Source: Alloprevotella sp. Lung230
GTDB lineage: Bacteria > Bacteroidota > Bacteroidia > Bacteroidales > Bacteroidaceae
Assembly (NCBI RefSeq): GCF_014385435.1
Contig: NZ_JACSUD010000004.1
Coordinates: 62,001 to 126,000 of the forward strand
Length of the DNA stretch: 64,000 bases
Direction of reading: 5' to 3'
Both the position numbers and the translations under genes were made by a program. The notes under the pieces are model-generated. The model did not search any database. It had not been told where the DNA came from and saw only the letters and a program-made list of their open reading frames with translations. Positions within the stretch are counted from its first letter, which is position 1, and each line of letters begins with the position of its first letter. Shown one piece after another: positions 55,251 to 62,767 of this stretch.

Positions 55251-56570
55251 TTATGCAGGTGTCAGGGTCAGCGTGAGTATCTCGCCGGTAGCGGGTGTTA
55301 CCGCAGCACGGTGGGCGATGGTTTCGCCAACGAGCCAAAGGATGCCGACCTCATCACACACCACGAGCGCACGGAGTTTGTCGATGCGCGAACGATGGCG
55401 GTCGGTCAGGTAATCGCTCACGAGTTTGCTGCCGCTCCGCATTCCATAGGGCGTAAAGCGGTCGGCCGGGAGAATGCGTCGCAAAGTTAGTTCACCGACA
55501 ACGGCATGGGCGTCAATTGTGGCGATGTGGGGTGCGCGGGAGGGGTGAAACGGCGTCGGGCGAGGAACACGGTTTTGCTGTAAAACAGGGAGTGGTGCCA
55601 AATCGACCGAAAAGGGAAGTTGCGGGGCTGCATAGAGGGTGCTGAAAGCCGCTACTTCCAAACTGCCGCGGCTCACGGCCGCAAGATGGGTGCGCGAGTA
55701 GGCCGTTGCTCCTTCGCGGGCAGTGAGGAGAGCATCTACCGCCTCGGCTGAAAAGCCCAAGGGAGCGAGTTGTTCATACAGCCAAAGCCGTCCCACCTCC
55801 CCTTGTTCGCGGAGTGGCAGAAGGGGGTAGCGGGTCGTGCCGCCCTCGGTTCGGGGAGAAAAGAGGGACGTGAGTTGTTGCAGTCCGAGGGTGTAGACGG
55901 CTTCCGCGGCTTGCAGATGTTGTTGCGTTTGAAGTAAACCTTTCCGAACAGATGGATTGAGTTCCTGCAACAGCGGCAGCAGACGATGGCGCACAAAATT
56001 TCGGCGAAAGGTCGTGTCGGCATTGGTGAAGTCGTCCACGAAAGATTGCTTTTGTTGTGCGAGATAGTGCAGGATGTCGGAGCGGTTTACTGCGAGCAGA
56101 GGACGCAGGATGTTGACGCCATTATCAAAACGCATCCCCGTAAGGCCACGAATACCGGTGCCGCGAATGAGGTTGAGCAAGAGAGTTTCGATATTGTCGT
56201 CGGCATGATGCGCCACGGCCGTCGGTCGGTCGTGTTGAGCAAACCAAGTATAGCGCAATCGACGGGCGGCCATTTCAACGCTTTCCCCAGTGCGGCGGGC
56301 TTCGGCGAGGGTGTCGAAATGCTCTACCTCAAGCGGCACATTCCGCTCTTGACAGAGGCGGCGCACAAAGGCTTCGTCGCGATGGCTCTCCTCCCCGCGC
56401 AGGTGGAAGTTACAATGCAGGGCGGTGACAGGGACGCGCAGTTCCTGCAACACCAGGAGCAGCGCCACCGAGTCGGCGCCACCGCTCAGCGCACAAAAAA
56501 GCCCCTGCGTTTGTGCCGCTTTAAGATGAGGGGCAAACGTAAGGGCGATATTTTCTGCAAAAGGGGACAT
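55251..56570 (-). CDS. tilS: tRNA(Ile)-lysidine synthase
   Basis: A 439-residue enzyme that makes lysidine at C34 of tRNA-Ile(CAU), required to read AUA. The PP-loop SGGADS lies at residues 29-34, followed by LHCNFHLRGEESHRDE and the conserved AVAHHADDNIETLLLNLIRG. The C-terminal TilS domain is present, including LRRILPADRFTPYGM. It is last in an operon with the radical SAM gene 15 bases upstream. Confidence 0.95.
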   Translation of the reverse strand: MSPFAENIALTFAPHLKAAQTQGLFCALSGGADSVALLLVLQELRVPVTALHCNFHLRGEESHRDEAFVRRLCQERNVPLEVEHFDTLAEARRTGESVEMAARRLRYTWFAQHDRPTAVAHHADDNIETLLLNLIRGTGIRGLTGMRFDNGVNILRPLLAVNRSDILHYLAQQKQSFVDDFTNADTTFRRNFVRHRLLPLLQELNPSVRKGLLQTQQHLQAAEAVYTLGLQQLTSLFSPRTEGGTTRYPLLPLREQGEVGRLWLYEQLAPLGFSAEAVDALLTAREGATAYSRTHLAAVSRGSLEVAAFSTLYAAPQLPFSVDLAPLPVLQQNRVPRPTPFHPSRAPHIATIDAHAVVGELTLRRILPADRFTPYGMRSGSKLVSDYLTDRHRSRIDKLRALVVCDEVGILWLVGETIAHRAAVTPATGEILTLTLTPA

Positions 56571-56585
56571 AAGCGCAAAAAGAGG

Positions 56586-57362
56586 TTAGTAAGACACCGA
56601 ACAAGGCATGCCGAGGGCGCGCACTCGCTCGGCAATGGCATCGAGTGTGGCGGGCGGTGTTTTGCAGAGATGTTTTGCCGGTGTTTCGCGGTCGATGGTG
56701 TAGACATAGACCTGTTCGGGCTGAATGCGACGAAGAGCATCGAGCCACGGCAGGAGGTAGCGTTCGGTGGAGTTGTCAAAAGTTTTCCCTTCAAATTCGC
56801 CCGTCAGAAAGATGGTTTGTATCTGCACCTTTCCGTTGAAAGTGCACAGCGTCTCAATGAGTTGCTCCACATCGTAAGCGCCGACAGGTCGATCGACGAG
56901 CCGGATAAATTCGGCATCGACGGTGTCGAGTTTGAGAATGTTGTTGTCCACACGCATCAGAGCTTCCCGCACAGCAGGACGATGGCTGAAAGTGGCATTG
57001 CTCAACACACTCACTTTGGCCAAAGGAAAATAGCGGTCGCGCAGGGCGAGGGTATCGTCGATGACGGCCGCAAAATCGGGATGCAGCGTAGGTTCACCAT
57101 TGCCGGCAAAAGTGATGACGTCAAGCGGTTTTCCTGCGCTGTGCATCTCTCGGAGGGTTTCGGCCAAGGCATCGGTCACCATTTGGCGCGTAGGAATGGG
57201 GGAGCGAGTGCGCCCCGCAGCATTGAAACCGCATTCGCAGTAGATGCAATCGAAAGTGCAGAGTTTCCCATCGGCAGGAAGGAGATTGACGCCCAACGAT
57301 ACCCCCAACCGCCGACTGTGAACCGGACCGAAGATGGGAGCAGGGAAGAGAATGGTGGACAT
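56586..57362 (-). CDS. Radical SAM protein (COG0731-like)
   Basis: A 258-residue radical SAM enzyme. The 4Fe-4S motif CTFDCIYCECGF (C-x3-C-x2-C) is near residue 35, and the SAM-binding GNGEPTLHP and the later VSVLSNATF are visible. Its N-terminus FGPVHSRRLGVSLGVNLLP and pattern match a group of small radical SAM proteins of undefined reaction, related to Fe-S oxidoreductases of COG0731. It lacks an auxiliary cluster domain. It is flanked by tilS and a secreted hypothetical, four bases from the latter, within the tdk operon, which may hint at tRNA or nucleotide modification. Confidence 0.85.
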   Translation of the reverse strand: MSTILFPAPIFGPVHSRRLGVSLGVNLLPADGKLCTFDCIYCECGFNAAGRTRSPIPTRQMVTDALAETLREMHSAGKPLDVITFAGNGEPTLHPDFAAVIDDTLALRDRYFPLAKVSVLSNATFSHRPAVREALMRVDNNILKLDTVDAEFIRLVDRPVGAYDVEQLIETLCTFNGKVQIQTIFLTGEFEGKTFDNSTERYLLPWLDALRRIQPEQVYVYTIDRETPAKHLCKTPPATLDAIAERVRALGMPCSVSY

Positions 57363-57366
57363 GATG

Positions 57367-58032
57367 CTATTGTGGGAAATAGATGAAAAGTTTGGAGAGC
57401 GAGGCCGGATCTTTCCAACTCCACCAACGATCGTTCATCAAGTTCTTGAAGGCTTCTTTCATTTCAGGGAGCACTTCTTTCTTGATACGGCGTTCGCGGG
57501 CTTCGACCACGCGCCCTTTGAGCATAAAGTAATACTCTTGTTTGAGGGGATAACCATGGTTGTCGAGCTGTTCAGCACCGGACAAGTCCATCAGTTGGTT
57601 GAGTCCAAAGCCGGCCATGTCGATTTCAAAGAAAGGCAAATCACTGCCACCTCCGGTTTGTGCTTTGTAGCGCTGCATGTCGATGGTGGTAACGCAGAGG
57701 AGGAGGTTTTGCCCTTGTTGAGCAATCACCCGTCCCATCGCCACGTCGTTTACTTTCATGTAGCGAATGCTGTCGAACTCAACGCCCACGATGCTCTTAT
57801 TGACGGCCTGATAGACTTTGTTGTCTTTTTCGTCGAGATAGCAAAGCGCCGCGTTTTTGTAAAGGATATTGGCTTTGGCCTTCACCCGCCGATTGAAAGT
57901 TTGCAATACCTTGGCGTTGCGAAATTCGGGGAAGAGCAGTTGGCTGTGGGCACGCAGCTCTTCTTGTTGCTGTTGTGCGGCAAGGGGAAGCAGGGAGAAA
58001 GCGGCCAAAAGGAGAAGAAAAATGGGCTTCAT
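57367..58032 (-). CDS. Secreted hypothetical protein, 221 aa
   Basis: A 221-residue exported protein with signal peptide MKPIFLLLLAAFSLLPLAAQ. The mature part is soluble; the middle has VGVEFDSIRYMKVNDVAM and the C-terminus is basic (RRIKKEVLPEMKEAFKNLM). I do not recognise the family. It starts two bases after tdk and ends four bases before the radical SAM gene, so it is translated with them. An upstream extension of the frame exists inside tdk; the ATG at 58032 is preferred because of the signal peptide. Confidence 0.8.
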   Translation of the reverse strand: MKPIFLLLLAAFSLLPLAAQQQQEELRAHSQLLFPEFRNAKVLQTFNRRVKAKANILYKNAALCYLDEKDNKVYQAVNKSIVGVEFDSIRYMKVNDVAMGRVIAQQGQNLLLCVTTIDMQRYKAQTGGGSDLPFFEIDMAGFGLNQLMDLSGAEQLDNHGYPLKQEYYFMLKGRVVEARERRIKKEVLPEMKEAFKNLMNDRWWSWKDPASLSKLFIYFPQ

Positions 58033-58034
58033 GA

Positions 58035-58598
58035 CTATTGCGTTTTGTTGTAGCACTGCCGACAGAGAGGTTCGTACTCTTGCAGTTCGCCGAGCATCAC
58101 TTGTTTGTCTCCCTCCACGATGCGGTGGCTGACATGGGCAAGATTGCCGCAGCGGACGCAGATGGCGTGCACCTTCGTGACATCTTCGGCAATGGCGCAC
58201 AAAGCCGGCATCGGACCGAAAGGCACACCTTTGAAATCCATGTCGAGCCCGGCAATGATGATGCGCTTGCCCCGATTGGCCAAAGTGTTGCACACCTCCA
58301 CCAGCCCTTCGTCGAAAAATTGCGCCTCGTCTATGCCTATCACATCGGCTTCAGTGGCCATCAACAGAATGCTCTGACTGGATTCGACGGGTGTTGAAGC
58401 CACGGAATTACTGTCGTGCGAAACGACATCTTCTTCGCTGTAGCGCGTGTCAATCATCGGTTTGTAGATTTCCACTTTTTGCTGCGCAATGCGAGCGCGG
58501 TTGAGGCGGCGGATGAGTTCTTCAGTTTTCCCGGAAAACATACTGCCGCAAATCACTTCAATGCGGCCCTGACGGGGAAAATGTTCGTTGTAAGGCAT
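58035..58598 (-). CDS. tdk: Thymidine kinase
   Basis: A 187-residue type II thymidine kinase of the pyrimidine salvage pathway. P-loop [12 protein letters not shown] lies at residues 18-29, the catalytic acid region is [10 protein letters not shown], and the structural zinc ligands are CVRCGN and CRQC. I chose the ATG at 58598 over an in-frame TTG at 58625, because the promoter's -7 box (58623-58630) overlaps that TTG. It heads the operon tdk-hypothetical-radical SAM-tilS. Confidence 0.95.
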   Translation of the reverse strand: MPYNEHFPRQGRIEVICGSMFSGKTEELIRRLNRARIAQQKVEIYKPMIDTRYSEEDVVSHDSNSVASTPVESSQSILLMATEADVIGIDEAQFFDEGLVEVCNTLANRGKRIIIAGLDMDFKGVPFGPMPALCAIAEDVTKVHAICVRCGNLAHVSHRIVEGDKQVMLGELQEYEPLCRQCYNKTQ

Positions 58599-58622
58599 AA
58601 ATAAGGGAGATGGTTTCAACAG

Positions 58623-58653
58623 CAAAAGTAGTACTTTTTTTTGGTTGTGCCAA
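58623..58653 (-). promoter_or_regulatory. Promoter of the tdk operon
   Basis: TACTTTTG (58623-58630) with TTG (58651-58653) exactly 20 bases upstream on the minus strand. It overlaps the menA promoter on the other strand. Confidence 0.78.
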
Positions 58654-58671
58654 ATGAAATACCTATCTTCG
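58641..58671 (+). promoter_or_regulatory. Promoter of menA, predicted to give a leaderless mRNA
   Basis: TTG (58641-58643) and TATCTTCG (58664-58671; one mismatch to TAnnTTTG) 20 bases apart. The menA ATG is four bases after the -7 box, so the transcript would start at or just inside the start codon. Confidence 0.5.
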
Positions 58672-58675
58672 CTTT

Positions 58676-59614
58676 ATGAACAATGTACAACCGAACTCTT
58701 GGCGAGCCTGGTGGCTGGCGGCACGTCCGAAAACACTCTCGGGCGCGTTGGTGCCGGTGGCAACGGCAGCAGCCTTGGCCTATCATACCTCCCCTCTGCT
58801 GCGTCACGCTTGGCTGGCGGGAGCCTTCTGCGCCCTCTTCGCCGGAGGAATGCAGGTGGCCTCCAACTTCATCAACGACCTGATAGATTTCGAGCGCGGC
58901 ACCGACCGCGCCGACCGCCTCGGTCCAGAACGCGCCTGCCAACAAGGATGGATTTCTCCAAGGGCTATGCGTTGGGGTATTGTGGTCGTACTGACACTGG
59001 CCGGCATCGTTGGCTTGGGGCTTTTGGCTGTTGTGTGGGAGCAAACCCCACTCCCCAAACCACAACTGGCGATGGCGCTGCTCGGAATCGGTGTGGCCTG
59101 CATGGCCGGAGCCTTTCTCTACACCACTCTGTTCAGCCGCTTGGGACTGGGCGATGTCATGGTGCTGCTCTTCTTTGGTCTTGTGCCGGTGTGCGGCACG
59201 TTTTTCGCCTTGACCGGCACCCTTTCGTGGGCGACCCTATGGCTGGGACTGAGCATCGGCTGTGTGGTCGACACGCTGCTGGCAGTGAACAATTTTCGCG
59301 ACCGCGACACCGACCGTGCCGTAGGCAAGCGCACGTTGGTGGTGGTGCTCGGTGAGTGTGGCGGGCGAGGGCTCTATCTGGCAGTCGGCTGTTGCGGAGC
59401 GTTCTTGATGGCTGTTGCGGACGCCTCTCTTCATCAACGTCTCAGCGTTTTGACGCTTTGCATGTTGCCCTATTTGTTCTTCCATTTCCTCACTTGGCGT
59501 AAGATGTGCCGCATTGGACGCGGCCGCGAGCTCAATCTCATTCTGGGAGAAACGTCTCGCAATATGCTGCTCTTCGCCCTCCTCACCCTCCTCGGATTGT
59601 GGGGAAGTGCCTGA
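58676..59614 (+). CDS. menA: 1,4-dihydroxy-2-naphthoate polyprenyltransferase
   Basis: A 312-residue UbiA-family prenyltransferase, the membrane step of menaquinone synthesis. It has about eight or nine helices, and the two aspartate-rich motifs are NDLIDFERGTDRADR (about 67-81) and NNFRDRDTDRAVGKRT (about 202-217). The N-terminal WLAARPKTLSGALVPV is typical. There is no later ATG that would leave the first helix intact, so 58676 is the start. It diverges from tdk and converges on ddh across a shared terminator. Confidence 0.93.
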   Translation: MNNVQPNSWRAWWLAARPKTLSGALVPVATAAALAYHTSPLLRHAWLAGAFCALFAGGMQVASNFINDLIDFERGTDRADRLGPERACQQGWISPRAMRWGIVVVLTLAGIVGLGLLAVVWEQTPLPKPQLAMALLGIGVACMAGAFLYTTLFSRLGLGDVMVLLFFGLVPVCGTFFALTGTLSWATLWLGLSIGCVVDTLLAVNNFRDRDTDRAVGKRTLVVVLGECGGRGLYLAVGCCGAFLMAVADASLHQRLSVLTLCMLPYLFFHFLTWRKMCRIGRGRELNLILGETSRNMLLFALLTLLGLWGSA

Positions 59615-59642
59615 ATCTCAACAAGAATAGCTCTCACCACAA

Positions 59643-59687
59643 AAAATACCCTGTCGTACGATGCCATTTCGCACGACAGGGTATTTT
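59643..59687. terminator. Bidirectional terminator between menA and ddh
   Basis: The stem AAAATACCCTGTCGT / ACGACAGGGTATTTT with a 15-base loop has A/T tracts on both sides and lies between the convergent menA and ddh ends. Confidence 0.88.
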
Positions 59688-59711
59688 CTTTATGCAAGAG
59701 AGAGAGAAAAC

Positions 59712-60614
59712 TTACACCAAGTGAGCAATCAAAGTCTCACGATCGCCGGGAAGATAGTCGATGACGGGAATTTCAATCATCGTGTAAGCGCCCGGTTGCT
59801 GCTTCATGGAAGCGCGGGCCACATTCACCAGCACTTGGGCGGTCAGCGCCGGATTGTTGATTTTCATGTTGAACTCAAAGAGCTGGTTGTGCGTCTTGCC
59901 CGAAACGCCCTTGCGCGTCAAGTTCACCCCATGCCCCACATCATTGAGTTCGGCCACGCAGGGCACTTGCTGCACGTGGGTTTCGTCGTTCACAAAGTAG
60001 GCATCGGCCTTGATGGCAGCCTCCACCGCTTTGAAGTCGGCCCCTTCTTCCAGTTCTACGTACACCATACGGCGATGGATGCTGGTGCCCAAGGGAATGG
60101 TCATCGAGAGGGCATCGCGCACCCCTTCGATGGCGCGCACCGCCACGGAGTGTCCCATCGAGCGACCGGGGCCGAAGTTGGTGTAGCTCACGCCTTCGGG
60201 AGCGAGACTTTGCATCAGTGTGCGCACCACAGAGTCCGAACCGGGGTCCCAACCTGCCGAAACGACACTCACCGCACCGTGCTTCTTGGCTTCGGCATCG
60301 AGCGAACGGCGCAAATCGACAATCTTCGTGTGGATGTCAAACGAGTCGACGGTGTTGATGCCCAGTGCCAGGCACTTCTTGGCATATTCTTCCACTTTGC
60401 GAGTGGGGGTAGCCAAGATGGCCACATCCACATCTTTCAACTCGGCAATATCTTTTACCACCGGATAGGCAGCGAGTTCAGAGGGCAAATTTTCTGCACC
60501 GGCACGGCGTACAACGCCCGCACATTCAAAGTCGGCAGCTGCTTCAATGGCTTCAAGTGCATAGCGGCCGATGTTACCATAGCCTACGATGGCAGCGCGA
60601 ATTTTCTTTTCCAT
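59712..60614 (-). CDS. ddh: meso-diaminopimelate D-dehydrogenase
   Basis: A 300-residue NADP-dependent enzyme that makes meso-diaminopimelate directly from tetrahydrodipicolinate, for lysine and peptidoglycan. The Rossmann motif AAIVGYGNIGRYALEAI is at the start, and the substrate-region segments VSAGWDPGSDSVVR and NFGPGRSMGHSVAVR are characteristic. This one-step route is common in Bacteroidetes. It has a promoter at 60731-60760 and a leader of about 110 nt. Confidence 0.95.
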   Translation of the reverse strand: MEKKIRAAIVGYGNIGRYALEAIEAAADFECAGVVRRAGAENLPSELAAYPVVKDIAELKDVDVAILATPTRKVEEYAKKCLALGINTVDSFDIHTKIVDLRRSLDAEAKKHGAVSVVSAGWDPGSDSVVRTLMQSLAPEGVSYTNFGPGRSMGHSVAVRAIEGVRDALSMTIPLGTSIHRRMVYVELEEGADFKAVEAAIKADAYFVNDETHVQQVPCVAELNDVGHGVNLTRKGVSGKTHNQLFEFNMKINNPALTAQVLVNVARASMKQQPGAYTMIEIPVIDYLPGDRETLIAHLV

Positions 60615-60730
60615 AAAAAGGACGGATTTGAGTTGTTTTTAAGTAAGTTGTCGTCCATTCGTAGAGGAGAAATGCGAACTTTTGAGCGTCAAAGCTCCCC
60701 TTTCATAGATTTCCTCTCGAACTTCGGATG

Positions 60731-60760
60731 CAAAAGTAGCAATTAGTCAGTCTCTGACAA
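60731..60760 (-). promoter_or_regulatory. Promoter of ddh
   Basis: TACTTTTG (60731-60738) with TTG (60758-60760) 19 bases upstream on the minus strand. Confidence 0.72.
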
Positions 60761-60920
60761 AGGAAGAGTGGAATTTTAGTCTAATTTAGTTTTACGCCGA
60801 TTTTGAAAGCCCCCCTATTTATAGATAGACATCTCACCGACGAAATCAGCCACAAGGCCTTGGATTTAACACAACTTTAACACTCACCATCTGTCCCTGC
60901 ACGCCGAGATAGACACACTT

Positions 60921-61262
60921 GCCTCAGAGATAAATCCGACTACCTCTGAACTAAATTCATCTACCTCAGAGATAGTTCAAACTACCTCTGAGAAAAATCA
61001 TCCCCTCAGCGCTTCGTACGCGCGCGCAACACACTACACTACATTCTTGCATTTTGCCTTCACTGCCTTCACCCATTTGTGTAAACCTCTCAAAATCAAG
61101 CATTTCGACAATCCGCCAAAACATGGTCAATGCTCCTCTCTTTGGTGAAGGCAATCTCCCTTTTGCCTTCACCCTTAACGCACTGCACCACAGCGAGATA
61201 GACCTTGCGGTGAAGGAGTGAAGGCAAAAAACACAGACTATTGTAGGGTATACGCGCGCGAG
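60921..61262 (-). repeat. Dispersed repeat family A, copy 4 (inverted)
   Basis: The inverted orientation puts the array first (60921-60992): GCCTCAGAGATA, CTACCTCTGAACTA, CTACCTCAGAGATAG, CTACCTCTGAG. The core (61016-61262) follows after only about 24 bases, with TACGCGCGCGC, TTTTGCCTTCACTGCC, the inner pair TGGTGAAGGCAA / TTTTGCCTTCACCC, and GTGAAGGAGTGAAGGC to TATACGCGCGCG. It fills most of the gap between the ddh promoter and the dnaA 3' end. Confidence 0.8.
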
Positions 61263-61272
61263 GGCAACTCGC

Positions 61273-62619
61273 TTATTTTTTCTTGAGGGAGGCTTCGATC
61301 TCTTCGACTTCGCGGTGGAAGAGTTGGTCCTTGTTAAGGCGGAGTTCGATTTGGGTGCAGGCGTGGCTGACGGTGCTGTGGTCGCGTCCGCCGAGTTCGC
61401 GTCCGATTTGGGAGAGCGAGAGAGTGGTGTACTTGTTGGTGAGGTACATCGTGAGGTGGCGGGCCTGCACGTGCTTGCTCTTGCGGCTTTTGGCGGCGAT
61501 TTCGGAGGGTTTGACCTTGTAGGTGTTGCAGATGGCGGCCACGATGTCGTCGAGGGTGAGTACCTTTTGCGCTTGGTTGACTACGCGGGCCACAACGCGG
61601 CGGGCGAGGTCGAGGTCGATGGCGCAGAAGTCGCGGAGGGAGAAGGCGATGAGGGAGTTGACGGTGCCTTGGATTTCACGCACGCTGTCGGAGACGTTTT
61701 CGGCGATGTACTGCGTCACCTCTTCGGAGAAAACGATATTTTCACGGCGGAGTTTGGCTTCGAGGATGTCGCGGCGGAGGCGTAGGTCGGGGCGTTCGAG
61801 CTCGGTGATGCCGCCCCATTTGAGGCGGGTGAGCATGCGCTCTTCGATGCCTTTGAACTCGGCGGGGGCGCGGTCGCAGGTGATGAGGATTTTGCGCTTG
61901 TTGGCCTGGAGGTGGTTGAAAATGTGGAAGAAGGCGTTTTGTGTCTTTTCACCCGTAATCTCCTGGAAGTCGTCGATGATGAGGACGTGGATGCTCTGGT
62001 AGAAGTAGATAAAGTCGTTGGTGTTGTTGCGTGCGTCGGTGTATTGGGTCTGAAACTGGCGTGCCGAGACGAAGAGGATGCGCCAGTCGGGGTGGCGCTC
62101 GGCGAGGGCGAGGCCGATGGCGTTGACGAGGTGGGTTTTGCCCACACCGGAGGGTCCGTAGAGGAAGAAGGGATTGAAGAGTTGCTGCTCGGGATGGTCG
62201 ACGATGGACTTGCCCATGGCCAGCGCCACGCGGTTGCTCATGCCTTCGCAGAAGTTTTCGAAGGTATAGTCGGGGTTGAGGTAGGACTTGAGGGGAGCGG
62301 GGGCGCTTTGCCGCTGGGGGGTGTAGGGCGTGCCTTTGCCCACGGCAGCGATGCCGGCGCGTGCATTGGGATTTTCATCCTTGGGCAGCACCCAGCGCAC
62401 TTTGGCCTCCTGACCGAAGTGCTGATAGATGGCTTCGGTCAAGGGTTGGCGTATCTCCTTGACCATGACATCGGCAAAGACCTGCCCGGGCACTCCGATG
62501 GCGAGAAGATTGTTGTCAAAGGAGTCGAAACGCAGTTGCTGCACCCACGTGGCGTAGAGTTCGGGGGTGAGCGTTTGTTGCAGTTGTTGCAGGAGGGCGT
62601 TCCATTGTGGGTTCATCAT
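61273..62619 (-). CDS. dnaA: Chromosomal replication initiator DnaA
   Basis: A 448-residue DnaA. Domain I (about 1-85) begins MMNPQWNALLQQLQQTLTPE; the AAA+ domain has Walker A GPSGVGKT (155-162), Walker B LIIDD (213-217) and sensor motifs; domain IV ends with the DNA-binding signature LGGRDHSTVSHAC. It binds DnaA boxes and opens oriC. I found no box cluster nearby. The frame offers two adjacent ATGs (62619, 62616). A stem-loop occupies its leader. Confidence 0.97.
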   Translation of the reverse strand: MMNPQWNALLQQLQQTLTPELYATWVQQLRFDSFDNNLLAIGVPGQVFADVMVKEIRQPLTEAIYQHFGQEAKVRWVLPKDENPNARAGIAAVGKGTPYTPQRQSAPAPLKSYLNPDYTFENFCEGMSNRVALAMGKSIVDHPEQQLFNPFFLYGPSGVGKTHLVNAIGLALAERHPDWRILFVSARQFQTQYTDARNNTNDFIYFYQSIHVLIIDDFQEITGEKTQNAFFHIFNHLQANKRKILITCDRAPAEFKGIEERMLTRLKWGGITELERPDLRLRRDILEAKLRRENIVFSEEVTQYIAENVSDSVREIQGTVNSLIAFSLRDFCAIDLDLARRVVARVVNQAQKVLTLDDIVAAICNTYKVKPSEIAAKSRKSKHVQARHLTMYLTNKYTTLSLSQIGRELGGRDHSTVSHACTQIELRLNKDQLFHREVEEIEASLKKK

Positions 62620-62647
62620 GGGGCGGAGGTGGGTTAGGGGATGAGGC

Positions 62648-62687
62648 CAATAAGAAGTCCTCCGTGGACGTGGAGGACTTCTTATGT
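62648..62687 (-). promoter_or_regulatory. Stem-loop in the dnaA leader
   Basis: The perfect 14-bp inverted repeat ATAAGAAGTCCTCC / GGAGGACTTCTTAT with a 12-base loop lies 28 bases upstream of dnaA and between it and the -7 box at 62698. No T tract follows on the minus strand, so it is unlikely to be an efficient terminator for the upstream glycosidase; it would sit at the very 5' end of the dnaA mRNA. Confidence 0.6.
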
Positions 62688-62697
62688 TTGTTCAAGG

Positions 62698-62705
62698 CAA
62701 AGGTA
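62698..62705 (-). promoter_or_regulatory. -7 element of dnaA
   Basis: TACCTTTG on the minus strand fits TAnnTTTG; the expected upstream TTG is not clear. Start of transcription would be near 62691. Confidence 0.5.
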
Positions 62706-62767
62706 CGAAATCTTTGCTAATTGGGAAAGGTTTTCGGAGCGAAATACCTACTTTTTTATGGTGCGTT

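Noticed and set aside
60615-62767. Replication origin beside dnaA
   Set aside because: No cluster of TTATNCACA boxes or AT-rich unwinding region was found on either side of dnaA; the gap is filled by repeat A4.
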